This document shows, piece by piece, positions 1-8,370 of a DNA stretch of 17,472 nucleotides (within the stretch, counting starts at the first letter, position 1; each line of letters starts with the position of its first letter). A program made the translations under genes and the position numbers. Origin of the DNA: Jimgerdemannia flammicorona (lineage: Eukaryota; Mucoromycota; Endogonomycetes; Endogonales; Endogonaceae); the NCBI GenBank assembly GCA_003990745.1, contig RBNI01002798.1, positions 1-17,472 of the forward strand. The letters are read 5' to 3'. Under the pieces are notes generated by a model. The model was not told where the DNA came from and did not search any database. It saw only the letters and a list, made by a program, of their open reading frames with translations.

Positions 1-20
1 AAAAAAAAAAAAAAAAAAAA
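1..20. repeat. poly(A) run at the window edge
   Basis: The first 20 bases are all A and are followed at once by sequence that reads as the middle of a retroelement protease. A homopolymer inside a protease reading frame is not expected. It may be an inserted A-tract, a contig edge or a sequencing artefact. Its left limit is outside the window. Confidence 0.6.
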
Positions 21-1063
21 GAGCAACTATTCCAGTAGATATGATTATCACAAATGCTATCAACTATGATATTCTCATTGGCAACCAGTGGCTCTATAAG
101 GTTAAGGCTATAATTGATATAAACTTATAGAAGATATAGATTATTTATCAAGAACAAAAGATATAAAATTTCATCAATATTAACAAAGAAGTACTCTCTG
201 AGATAGAGGAAGAAGATAGTGAGTAAGAAGAAGTCTATATAGTAACTACTCAAAAGAAGAAGAAGGTCAGATAGATCAGTAAAGAAGATTAATATAAGAA
301 GATTGCTGAATAATATACTCTATAAGGAGTATATCTCTATGAAATCTAAATATACTATATAAAGCATATAGATGAGTGCTACCAATATATTATCAAATCT
401 ATAAGATCATTATAAAGAGAAGAAAAGAAGATAGAAGCAGTAAGAAAAAGAAGATCAGAAGGATAAACCATCAGTTCTCCTAGAGAATAGTGATGATAAA
501 GAAAAAATTAAGGTTAAAGAGAATTTATTCTAATATAGTCTTATCAGAATACAAGTCAAAAAATGTAGCTAAAATAGATATTACTATAGTTGAGGAGATA
601 ATTATCAAACCTTAGATAATAACTCTACTCACAACCAGACTAGAGATGACTATTTCTAAGAACTATATTTAAATACTCAAGATAAGAAGTAGCTAGCTAA
701 GAGTAAAATTTCAATTAAAGGAGAAGTTATTGATTCTGATTATATTAGAGAAATCTTACTCATTACTAAGAACTATAATCTCATAATTCTATTTTCAGTT
801 AAGAAAAACTGACTTATATAAATACTGATCTTTTCAGTACTACAACTCAAGATTTTGAAAGTCAAGAAGCTAGAGGAAATAGAAAGAGAAATAAGAGAAT
901 TTGGATCTATAGAAGAGAAGTATTAAGATTATAAAATTAGACTACAAAAAGGAGAAAATTACAGATAAGTATAGTTATACTATTGGATATAAATTTCTAT
1001 TTTGAAAAGAAACTTAAGAAGCTACTGCATGAATTTGAGAATATCCTTACTATTAATTTTAAG
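21..1063 (+). pseudogene. Decayed Ty3/gypsy element, left part: protease C-terminal half and linker before RT
   Basis: From about base 22 the + strand reads as the C-terminal half of a retroelement aspartic protease: a PVDMIITNAINYDILIGNQW-like stretch carries the hydrophobic-hydrophobic-Gly (LIG) flap-end motif. In-frame TAG and TAA codons follow. The catalytic DSG end would lie left of the window. From about 230 to 1063 only scattered coding similarity remains, with stops every few codons and strong TpA enrichment. The last part (1020-1063, LLHEFENILTINFKDI-like) leads into the RT start, which resumes at 7122 in a compatible frame after removal of the 1069-7116 insertion. This is a relic with no coding capacity. 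The family assignment is firm for the protease stub and for the continuation across the insertion, but weak for the middle. Confidence 0.6.
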
Positions 1064-1068
1064 GATAT
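1064..1068. repeat. Target site duplication, left copy (GATAT)
   Basis: GATAT directly precedes the left LTR (TGTAAT...) and is found again directly after the right LTR at 7117-7121. A 5-bp duplication is the usual product of Ty3/gypsy integration and fixes the ends of the nested element. Confidence 0.9.
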
Positions 1069-1472
1069 TGTAATAGTTCTAGTTTCTAAATAAGGAAGCG
1101 ACTAGTTCTGGTGATCCTAAGTAGCTTGAAGAGATACTAAGGGTTCAAGTGTTCTTGAAGGATTTCTGAGAGAAAATATTCTGAAGCTTTATTTATAAGA
1201 ACAAAGGAGATATTTATACAAGATCTGAAAGAAGAATCTAGAAGGATCTGAGAAATCAAAGGAAAATACCAAGAGGAAAGTTCTCAGCAAAGATGACAAA
1301 TGATGACAAATAAAGTTCTACAAGTTTCCAGGATATTCAGTGACTAACTAAATAAGTACTAGTTAATGCTCAGCACCAAGAAGGGGATTTCTAAGTATGT
1401 GGAAAGTGCTGGAAGGTTATAGAATATTTAAGAAAGACAGAGAAAAGAAATAAACTATGCTAAAATGTTACA
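1069..1472 (-). repeat. 3' LTR of the nested chromovirus
   Basis: A 404-bp direct repeat of 6713-7116 with ends TGTAA...TTACA. On the minus strand it carries a TATAAATA box (1211-1218) and a poly(A)-signal-like stretch near 1185-1195. By my count it differs from the other LTR at about 32 positions, all but one of them transitions. Confidence 0.95.
1181..1222 (-). promoter_or_regulatory. LTR core: TATA box to AATAAA module (3' LTR)
   Basis: On the minus strand this 42-nt block starts CTTGTATAAATATCTCC, contains AATAAA and ends CTTCAG. It should mark the promoter and polyadenylation region of the LTR. The same layout at the same length occurs at 6825-6866, 12100-12141 and 15814-15855. Confidence 0.6.
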
Positions 1473-1485
1473 TCTCTCTCTCCTT
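1473..1485 (-). promoter_or_regulatory. Polypurine tract (plus-strand primer)
   Basis: The minus strand reads AAGGAGAGAGAGA directly against the TGTAACA start of the 3' LTR. An all-purine run touching the 3' LTR is where plus-strand DNA synthesis is primed during reverse transcription. Confidence 0.85.
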
Positions 1486-1779
1486 AAGAATCAAAGTCCT
1501 TGTTGAATTCTCAAAGTTATACATAATAAACAATAAGACTAAAAGAAACTTCAAATTAAATATATTGACTCATTGGCAAGGATTGGCCATCCTTGTATAA
1601 GGTGAGGACCAAAGTAACATCTTGATTAGATGAGAACTGGTTTGAACCTCATTGGTTGCAGAATTTATAGGATTCTCCTGTACATATCTCTTATTTCTAA
1701 TGCTGTATCCCTTAGAGAGCCCTGATGTGTAATGTGCCTGATCAGCACAGTAGGTCATCTACTATCTAAGGGGAGAATC
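1486..1779 (-). other. 3' untranslated spacer between the pol stop and the polypurine tract
   Basis: This 294-bp stretch lies between the TGA that ends the chromodomain frame (1782-1780) and the polypurine tract. A 62-codon frame (1758-1570) crosses it but shows no domain or composition that supports a protein. I see nothing else in it. Confidence 0.5.
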
Positions 1780-1985
1780 TCACAGGTAGTCAATGAGTTC
1801 CTTTTTGCTCAAACTCTTGAATGAGGTCTTGGAGTTCTTGAGATTGGTGGCAGGTTCCCAAGTGGCATTATATTCAGAGTAACCCATCCACTTGACTAGG
1901 TATTCTGTGTGATGGTATGTATCGGACTCACTTATCTAAAATTTTCTCAACTTTATACTTGATGTGGTCTTCAACTATAACTGGT
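1780..1985 (-). pseudogene. Integrase C-terminal chromodomain, split by frameshifts
   Basis: Chromodomains bind modified histone tails and steer chromovirus insertion towards heterochromatin. Here the first strand is read in one frame (HIKYKVEKILDK, about 1985-1935). After a shift near 1930-1935 the core follows in the frame of the rest of integrase (EYLVKWMGY, then TWEPATNL), ending in KELIDYL and TGA at 1782-1780. The aromatic residues usual in the binding cage are represented by the Tyr and Trp of YLVKW and by the Trp of TWEP. Another frame change near 1990-2000 separates this domain from the integrase body. The identity is clear from the YLVKW...GY...TWEP pattern, but the protein cannot be made as one chain. 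Confidence 0.85.
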
Positions 1986-1989
1986 ACTG

Positions 1990-3240
1990 ATGGTGTCAGA
2001 ATTCAGCCAGGGTATGGGGGTGACTGGTTTCAGGCCTTGAGTTGTGATACATAGAATACTGGGTGTATATGGTTGTTGGTAAGTTGAGATGGTAAGACCA
2101 GGTAGAGACTTGCTTGGTGATTTTGAAGGGTCCAAGGTACTTGGGCTGGAATTTAGCTGACTGGCAGTTGACTTGAGATTGAACCTTGATGTTGTTGGCT
2201 TTGAGTAGAACCATATCACCAATATTGTATATGACATCTTGCCACTTCTTGTCTGCATACTTAGCTTGATATTGCTGAGCCTTTTGCAGGTTTGTAGTAG
2301 TGATCTTGAGAAGGGAATCCATTTTGATGATAAGGTTCTGGGCTGTGGGGACTTGAGTGTGACTGGATTGCTAAAATTGGACTAGACTTGCAGGGGTCTC
2401 AGGGTTTTGACCATGAAGTAGCTGGAATGGGGAAAGGCCAGTTGATGATTGGTTGGCATTATTGTAGGTGAACTTGGCATAGGTCAGATAGTAGTCCCAA
2501 TCATCTTGCTCATAAGACACATAGTTTCTGAGCATTTGTTCAAGTGTTCTGTTCATTTGCTCAGTCTGTCCATCAGTTTGAGGATGGAAGGCAGTGGACA
2601 TAGTAATTTGGGTTCCAAGGGTCTTGAAGAGTGCTTGCCAGAAGTGACTTGTGAACTTGGGGTTGCAGTTGCTGATAATTACTCAGGGAAGTCTATAATG
2701 GCAGAAGACAGTCTTGAAGAAGATTCTTGCAATTTCTGGGGCAGTGGTATTGGTTGTGGTTGGCTTGGCGATTGTAATCTTGGTGAGACAGTCCACAAAT
2801 ACAACAATAGCATCATAGCCTGTTTTGGTTCATGGGAGTTGCACAATGAAGTCCATTGTGACTTGTTCAAACTTCTTGGTCAGAATTGATAAGAGTTGTA
2901 GAAGACTGGCAGGTGCTTGGTTGCTTGACTTGTTTCTTTGGCAAAGATCATAACTTTGGACATACTCCTTAATTTCCTTGAGCATGTTTGGCCAGTAGTA
3001 GTCTCATTGGATATTCTTGATGGTCTTCTCAGTTCCAAGGTGACCAGCTAGTGGGGAGTCATGATGTTCATGAAGGATCTTATACTGTAGTTCAGGGTTG
3101 GCAGAAATATATACTTTGTCTTAGTAGTACATAAGGTTGTCCTTAATGGTGTACTTTTCCTTGAATTCCTTGGTGTTCCTTTGTAGAACCAGAGAGTCTT
3201 GTTTGTAAGCCTTCTTGATCTGATTGAGGAATTCAGATGC
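1990..3240 (-). pseudogene. Integrase (zinc domain, D,D-35-E core, GPY/F-like region), catalytically dead
   Basis: Integrase joins the cDNA ends to the target. In coding order there is an N-terminal zinc domain (LHEHHDSPLAGHLG, then YDLCQRNK near 2952-2935), a catalytic core with Asp in VTMDFIVQLP (codon 2853-2851), a second acidic site at 2670-2668, Glu in DGQTEQMN (codon 2562-2560), and a C-terminal region with GDMVLL and KYLGPFKI (about 2225-2120). The spacing between the second and third sites is exactly 35 residues, as in Ty3/gypsy. The second site now reads Asn (ISNCNP where the family has an SDRDP-type motif), and the first Cys of the zinc pair reads Tyr. Both fit G-to-A changes on the coding strand. 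In-frame stops occur, among others near 3120, 3005, 2823 and 2690. Confidence 0.93.
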
Positions 3241-3656
3241 CACGGTGACTTGTAAGATTGTGGCAAGGTCAGGTCTTCTTGATAGTGCATCTGGTACAAC
3301 TAGAGTTTTGCCAGGCTTGTAGATGATATTTGGGATAAAGGTCTGAAGTAATTGGCTCCACTTGGCTTGTTGACAAGAAAGGGTTGGTTGAGTGTTGATG
3401 TACTGAAGGGACCTGTGATTGGTGATCATATTGAACTCACCTCCTTCTAGATAGAGTGTCACCAGGTCTTGAGGGCATGCATGATTGCCAGGAGTTCCTT
3501 TTCATGAGTAGCTAGCTTTTGTTCCACTGGGGACAATTTTCTTAATTCAAAGGTAATAGGTTGGTGTCCTTGATCATCATCTTGAGAAATAACTGCACCA
3601 ATGGCAAAATTAGATGCATCTGTAATGACTGTGAACTTCAAGTTTGGGTCCATGTT
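3241..3656 (-). pseudogene. RNase H and tether region, broken by a frameshift
   Basis: RNase H removes the RNA strand during reverse transcription. The domain begins FTVITDASNFAIGAV (about 3636-3590), with the conserved TDAS Asp, followed by the Glu-containing LSPVEQKLATHEKELLAI segment. The frame breaks at about 3448-3460, where HALKTW meets TGA followed by a 2-bp excess compared with the family's LKTWRHYLEG-type sequence. Reading then continues in another frame: YLEGGEFNMITNHRSLQYI and a PDALSRRPDL tether (about 3310-3270) leading to integrase. The frame before this point is that of gag-PR-RT. The frame after it is that of integrase. Confidence 0.9.
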
Positions 3657-4640
3657 TCTAAGGACAGGTACATGGGTCAGGCGGTTCTTGAGTTCTTGAA
3701 AAGCTTGTTGACAAAAAGCATCTCAGATGTAGGGGACATAGAGGTCAGAGTTGAGTTCCTTTCACAGGAGGTTTGTCAAAGATTCTGCAATACTAGAGAA
3801 GTTCTTGACAAATCGATGGTAGTATCCAGCCAGACAAAGGAAGGACCTGAGTTCAGTGAGGTTTGCTGGTACAGGCCACTGTTCAATGGCTTGTATTTTC
3901 CTTGGGTCTACTTGAATTCCTTTGGCTGATACAATGTGTCCAAGATATTTGACTTAATCCTTGAAAAATTCACATTTCTTGAGCTTTGCGTAGAGCTTGT
4001 TCTTGCAGAGGATCTTGAGGACTTGTTCAATGTGCTTGAGGTGTTCTTCTTCAGTGCTACTGAAGATCAGGATATTGTCAATGTATACAAGTATGAAGAT
4101 ATACAGCTGATCCTTGAAGACAGTTTGCATGAGGTCTTGAAAGGTTGCTGGTACATTGGTGAGACTAAAGGCCATGACTAGGAATTCATAGAGTCCAAAG
4201 GGTGTCATGAAGGTAGTCTTGGGTATGTCTTCTGGCTTGATTCAAATTTGGTGATACCCAGAGGTGAGATCAATCTTGGTGAAGTACTTTGCATTCTTGA
4301 GAGCATCAAAGATTTGATCTATAAGTGGTAGTGGATAATGGTTCTTGACTGTGATCTTGTTGAGTGCTTGGTAGTCTATGCATATTCGCAGAGTATCATC
4401 CTTTTTCTTGACAAATAGGACTGGGGAGCTAAAGGGTGACTTGCTTGGTTGAATGGCTCCTCGCTCAATGAGTTCATTGAGTTCCTTCTTGACTGCTTCA
4501 ATTTCGAGTAGAGACATGTGGTACATTTTCTTCTTAGGTATAGCTGCATCAGGTACCAACTTGATTTCGTGGTCATGGTCTCTTGAAGGTGGTAGGCCAG
4601 GTAGTTTGTCTGGGAAGACATCCTTGTACTTTTTCAGTAG
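3657..4640 (-). pseudogene. Reverse transcriptase with YIDD changed to YIDN
   Basis: This domain copies element RNA into cDNA. It reads from the [18 protein letters not shown] lead-in (about 4605-4550) through [41 protein letters not shown] and [14 protein letters not shown] (catalytic Asp in KIDLTSGY, about 4275), then TPFGLYEF and FILVYIDNILIFSS (about 4089-4048), then KYLGHIVS. Two catalytic Asp residues are expected in the YxDD box. The second is AAT (Asn) at 4076-4074, so the enzyme should be inactive. In-frame stops lie near 4240, 3953, 3757 and 3728. The frame is the same as for gag, dUTPase and protease. Confidence 0.95.
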
Positions 4641-4814
4641 TAACTTGACGCTTTCACTAATTGATAGCTTCTTGTCTTCTTTCTTTGATTGGATCAGTGC
4701 CATAAAGGCACAGGTAGCTTTCTTGAGGGTCTCCTTGAACTGAATTGCCAAAAGAGTAGCAATTGGGGTTCTCATCTGAGTCTTGTCTGGCTTGATGGTA
4801 ATGTTAGCTCCATC

Positions 4815-5150
4815 CTAAATCAAGGTGACTTCATTCTTGGTCCAATCAATCTGAGGGTTGTACCATGTAAGCCAGGGTTTGCCTAGGATCAGGTCATGGT
4901 CTCCTAGTGGTGCTACCTCGAAATCTAAATGTACCCAGTACTTCTGGATCTTGAGGGGAAGTTTAGTGGCAATTGAGTTGATTGGTAAGGTGGTGCTATC
5001 TGTGGTGACAACTCCCCTATTCTTGCTAGCTGGTTTGGTAAGAATCTTGAGCTTGTCAATGAGGTTCTTGTTGATGAAGTTCCCAACAGCTCCACTGTCT
5101 ATGAGAACATCTAGTTCTTGTCCCTTGACTAGACCTTTGAAAATGAGCAT
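4815..5150 (-). pseudogene. Retroelement aspartic protease (PR)
   Basis: This domain cleaves the gag-pol polyprotein and works as a dimer. The active-site triad is DSG within VLIDSGAVGNFIN (Asp codon 5099-5097), followed by the flap region. The hydrophobic-hydrophobic-Gly element is DLILGKPWL, about 4896-4870. It sits between the dUTPase and RT in the same frame and shows no missing catalytic residue. TAA/TAG-type stops occur just upstream (near 5162) and downstream (near 4814). Those stops, not damage to the domain itself, isolate this 111-codon open stretch. Identity is firm. Confidence 0.9.
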
Positions 5151-5186
5151 TGAATTGGCTCAGTTCTCAGCTATGCTTGCAACTTT

Positions 5187-5560
5187 GTCAGTACTGCCAA
5201 AGCCTTTCTGATCTCACTTGGTTGAGGACAGCTTGGTGACTTCTTTGATGACTGGTAGGGTGGCTCACTCCAGAATGAGCTGTGTGATTCTGTCACCTTC
5301 ATTGACAGTGTATGGCTGGTTCTTGTGATTGACTAGCAGGACTTGCATTTTGCCTCGGAAGTCAGGGTCAATGACTCCAGCACCAACATCCAATGAGTGC
5401 TTGAAGCTGAGACCAGATCTTGGTACAATTCTTACATAATGTTCCTTGGGGATTTCAACTGAAAGGCCAGTTGGAATGAGTCTTCTCTCATATACCAGAA
5501 TAGTGACTTGTTGTACTGCTTGAAGGTCCAAACCAATGGCTCCTTCTGACTGTGCTTGAG
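5187..5560 (-). pseudogene. dUTPase domain embedded in gag-pol
   Basis: dUTPase hydrolyses dUTP to dUMP and pyrophosphate, which keeps uracil out of newly made cDNA. All five motifs of the trimeric family can be seen in order: motif 1 GAIGLDLQA (about 5553-5527), motif 2 PRSGLSFKHS (about 5430-5400), motif 3 GVIDPDFRGKMQV (about 5379-5340) with its conserved Asp, motif 4 GDRITQLIL (about 5291-5265), and motif 5 KGFGST (5207-5190). Stops fall after motif 4 (near 5262) and just before motif 5 (near 5215), so the last motif would be lost on translation. It lies between the nucleocapsid zinc knuckle and the protease, in the same frame as both. The same placement is known in betaretroviruses. The family call is firm. 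An active ancestral role is inferred. Confidence 0.92.
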
Positions 5561-6644
5561 AGATCTGGGCCTTGGGGTTGACTCATATGAAATTGAGTAC
5601 AACTTCTTGTTCAACTGATTGACCTTGAGTATATTTGGACAGGACTAGAATCCTCTTTGATTTGGCAGTTTTCTTGGGACATTTAGTTGCAATGTGACCA
5701 GGCTAATAGCAAAAGAAGCAGGCTTAAGCCTTCTTGAGGTGCTCCTTTTCCTCAGGTATAAGCTTGCCTTTCTTGTTCTTGTCAATGGTGTCTAGGTCCA
5801 TGGGGGCAGGTCCAACAGTTCTGACTTTGGGTTCCTCTCTTCTGTGATGGTTGTTGTTGTTGTTGAAAGGTGGCCTCTTCTGTTCAAAGCAGTGACTATA
5901 GGTGATGACATCAAACCTATCAGCTATTTTCATTGCTGTATCTAGGTCCTTGGGTTCTTCTAATTTGACATGAACTCGGGTTTGACCTTTCAGGCCTCGG
6001 ATGTACTTGTTGACCTTCTCGTCTTCAGTGATATATAGTAATTCTAGCAGAATTGACAGGAATTGTACATTATATGCTTGCACAGACTTGAGTTGTTTGA
6101 CATTTGTCAGACAGTCTTGCATGGCCTTAGTGCTGTTGACTAGTTTGAATTGGCCTTGAATGGTATCAGAGAATTCACCCCAGGTCTTGATTCGGCCAGA
6201 GAATCTGGTATTCTGGACATGATTTCACCACCAGATTGCAGCATTCCCTCGTAGGAGTGTGGTGGCAAATTGGACTAGTGTTGCTTCTTCCAAATTGGTC
6301 AGCTCTCCATATTACTCTAATTGGAAAAGCCAGGCATCGGTAGACAGTCCTCCTCTTTGACCATCAAAGGTATCGGGCTTCTGAGGCTTGATAGTAACTG
6401 CTGTTAGATGTATTGATATCAGTGGAGGTGCAGAGGTATGAGCAGAGGCCTTGCTTTCCTTTCTTTCTATGCATTCTTGAAGTTGAGCAATCTGAGCTAG
6501 TGCATTCTGCAAAAGACTCTTGATGGCCCCATTTGACTGAGTAGGGTTTTGCTGTTCCTCTTCTTCTTGCTAATTGTACTGATTATATGAGGCATTGCCT
6601 AGACCATAGGTACTGTATGAAGGGTTCCACCTGTTATCCTCCAT
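5561..6644 (-). pseudogene. gag with CX2CX4HX4C zinc knuckle
   Basis: Gag forms the virus-like particle and packages element RNA. I chose the ATG at 6644-6642 because it is the first in the frame that runs through to RT and it follows the primer-binding site by about 50 bases. The N-terminal part is Gln/Glu-rich (QEEEEQQNPTQ), followed by an ALAQIAQLQE coiled-coil-like stretch. The capsid region reads PDTFDGQ...DAWLFQLE, then LRGNAAIWW and WGEFSDTIQGQFK (about 6440-6140), typical of retrotransposon gag. The zinc knuckle is at 5720-5679. Stops replace codons near 6570, 6309, 6228, 5724 and inside the knuckle (5705-5703). The stretch from 5678 to 5561 links gag to the dUTPase. Confidence 0.88.
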
Positions 6645-6696
6645 AGTATTGTGACTGATATCTTAAGAGATGTCTTGATAAGGCTAGGTGTAACTT

Positions 6697-6710
6697 CACC
6701 ACTGCTACCA
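6697..6710 (-). promoter_or_regulatory. Primer-binding site of the nested element
   Basis: Two bases inside the 5' LTR the minus strand reads TGGTAGCAGTGGTG. TGGTAGC pairs with a tRNA ending GCTACCA, which fits the 3' end of initiator Met tRNA in fungi. The match beyond seven bases is loose, so the exact tRNA is open. Confidence 0.7.
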
Positions 6711-6712
6711 AG

Positions 6713-7116
6713 TGTAATGGTTCTAGTTTCTAAATAAGGAAGTGACTAGTTCTGGTAATCCTAAGTAGCTTGAAGAGATACTAAGGGTTCAAGTATTCTC
6801 AAAGGATTTCTGGGAGAAAATATTCTGAAGCTTTATTCATGAGAACAAAGGAGATATTTATATAAGATCTGAAAGAAGGATCTGGAAGGATCTGAGAAAT
6901 CAAAGGAAAATACCAAGAGGAAAGTTCTCAACAAAGATGACAAATGATGACAAATAAAGTTCTACAAGTTTCGAGGACATTCAGTAACTAACTAAATAAG
7001 TACTAGTTAATGCTTGGTGCTAAGAAAGAGATTTCTAAGTACACAGAAAGTGCCAGAAGGTTATAGAATATTCAAGAAAGATAGAGAAAAGAAATAAACT
7101 ATACTAAAATGTTACA
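6713..7116 (-). repeat. 5' LTR of the nested chromovirus
   Basis: A 404-bp direct repeat of 1069-1472 with ends TGTAA...TTACA. On the minus strand it has TATAAATA (6862-6855) and a clean AATAAA followed by GCTTCAG (6825-6866 block). It is the upstream promoter for the minus-strand gag-pol region. Confidence 0.95.
6825..6866 (-). promoter_or_regulatory. LTR core: TATA box to AATAAA module (5' LTR)
   Basis: On the minus strand the block begins CTTATATAAATATCTCC and ends ATGAATAAAGCTTCAG over 42 nt. Its first 16 bases are identical to the relic core at 12100-12115. Confidence 0.65.
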
Positions 7117-7121
7117 GATAT
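7117..7121. repeat. Target site duplication, right copy (GATAT)
   Basis: It is identical to 1064-1068. Reading 1063 through this copy restores continuity of the older + strand element: INFKDI is followed by IKVKILYYI and then RQIPLVYYEWLREEI. Confidence 0.9.
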
Positions 7122-8370
7122 TAAAGTAAAGATACTATACTATATAAGAAATACTGAGTCAATCTAGTAAAGAGTAAGACAAATCCCACTAGTATATTAT
7201 GAATGGCTTAGAGAGGAAATCAAGCATATAGAATAAGTCAGTATCATCAAGGAGCTCATTAGTCCCTGGTTTCCACCAATCATACTAGCTCTAAGAAAGG
7301 AAGCAAGTCAGGAGAATTCACTTCAAGGCTTTGGATAGACTATAAAAAACTCAATAAAGTTATTAAAAAGGATTTCCAACTACTGTCCCTCATCAGTAAT
7401 ATTTTAGTGATACTAGGAGATAAGATATAATACTATACTATCTTATATTTGTACTCAGAATTCTACCAAATTGGCCTTACTAAAAAAGCCAGCAAAAAGT
7501 CAGTATTTATTACTTTAGATGGAATCTATGTCTACCTGCAAATGCCATTTAGTATATATAATATCTCAGTAATTTTTCAGAGAATAATAAATTAGATTTT
7601 CTAAGAAGATATAGAAAAATAGATAATGATTTATATAGATGATATATTATTTACACCAAAACAGCTAAGGAATATCTGAACTATATTTACTAAATTCTGT
7701 AGAAACTAAGAGATCATAGTCTATTTATTAAGCTAAAGAAGTACAAATTCAGAGAAATCAAGATCTTCTATCTTAGACATATTATTAATTAGAATAAAAT
7801 TTACATAGATATAATTAAGATTTAAGTAGTTAAAGCTTACTCAAGACTTACTACAATTACTAAAGCTCAAGCCTTTATAGGACTCACTATCTATTACAAA
7901 AGATTTATCAAAGGATTCTCTAACATCATAGTCCCTATTTATAAATTGTTCAAAAAAGATACCAAGTTTCAATAGACTAATAGACAATAATAAGTATTTA
8001 AACATCTCAAGGTCTGTTTGACTCAGACACTTATTTTGAAAAGACCTGACTGATCTCAAGAGTTCATCCTGTAGACAAATATAAGCTCAATTGGACAAGA
8101 AGCAGTCCTTATATAAAAGAAGAATAAGATTGAATATATAGTTATATATTTTAGTAAAGAAACTTATAAAAGAGAAAAAGAATATAAATCTATAAGCTAG
8201 AGTTTCTTACAGTCATCTAGGTTATAGAAAAGTTCCACTACTATCTTACCAGAAGATACTTCATCATTCTGACTAATTATTTAGCTCTTATCTGATTATT
8301 GACCATCAGTCAATCCAAAAGAATATTTATCAGATAGATTATAAAACTATAAGCCTATTATATATCACTA
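7122..8370 (+). pseudogene. Decayed Ty3/gypsy element: RT and RNase H
   Basis: This continues the relic at 21-1063. The N-terminal RT lead-in reads IPLVYYEWLREEIKH (about 7170-7225). It is followed by an SPWFPPIILALRK-like stretch, KDF..L.LIS remnants, YVYLQMPFSIYN (about 7528-7562) and an intact YIDD box (7632-7643) within MIYIDDILF. Then come a FYLRHIIN-like stretch and AFIGLTIYYKRFIKGFSNI (about 7862-7925). RNase H remnants follow (EAVLI, IVIYFSKETYKREKEYKSI, about 8098-8195). Frames change repeatedly and TAA/TAG codons are frequent. The protein is not made. The element is older or more decayed than the chromovirus nested in it. Confidence 0.8.

Larger units (their letters stand above)
1069..7116 (-). 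mobile_element. Complete but inactive Ty3/gypsy chromovirus with a dUTPase domain, nested in an older element
   Basis: This is a 6,048-bp LTR retrotransposon read on the minus strand. In coding order it has a 404-bp 5' LTR (7116-6713), primer-binding site, gag with a zinc knuckle, dUTPase, aspartic protease, reverse transcriptase, RNase H, integrase with a GPY/F-like region and chromodomain, polypurine tract, and a 404-bp 3' LTR (1472-1069). It is flanked by GATAT on both sides. The order PR-RT-RH-IN marks Ty3/gypsy, and the chromodomain after integrase marks the chromovirus branch. About a dozen or more in-frame stops, at least three frameshifts and missing RT and IN catalytic residues show it cannot move by itself. 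It interrupts the + strand element just upstream of that element's RT. Confidence 0.95.

Noticed and set aside
1570..1758. 62-codon minus-strand frame between the chromodomain stop and the polypurine tract
   Set aside because: No protein-like pattern is visible, and its place fits a 3' untranslated spacer.
2449..2889. 146-codon open frame on the + strand
   Set aside because: It lies antisense to the integrase core, whose motifs and D,D-35-E spacing are clear on the minus strand.
3561..4181. Two + strand open frames (122 and 81 codons)
   Set aside because: They are antisense to RT and RNase H, and their composition follows from the opposite strand.
4453..5211. Three overlapping + strand open frames
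   Set aside because: They are antisense to the protease and RT coding of the nested element and contain no domain.
7841..8059. 72-codon minus-strand frame
   Set aside because: It is antisense to the RT/RNase H remnant of the older gypsy element on the + strand.
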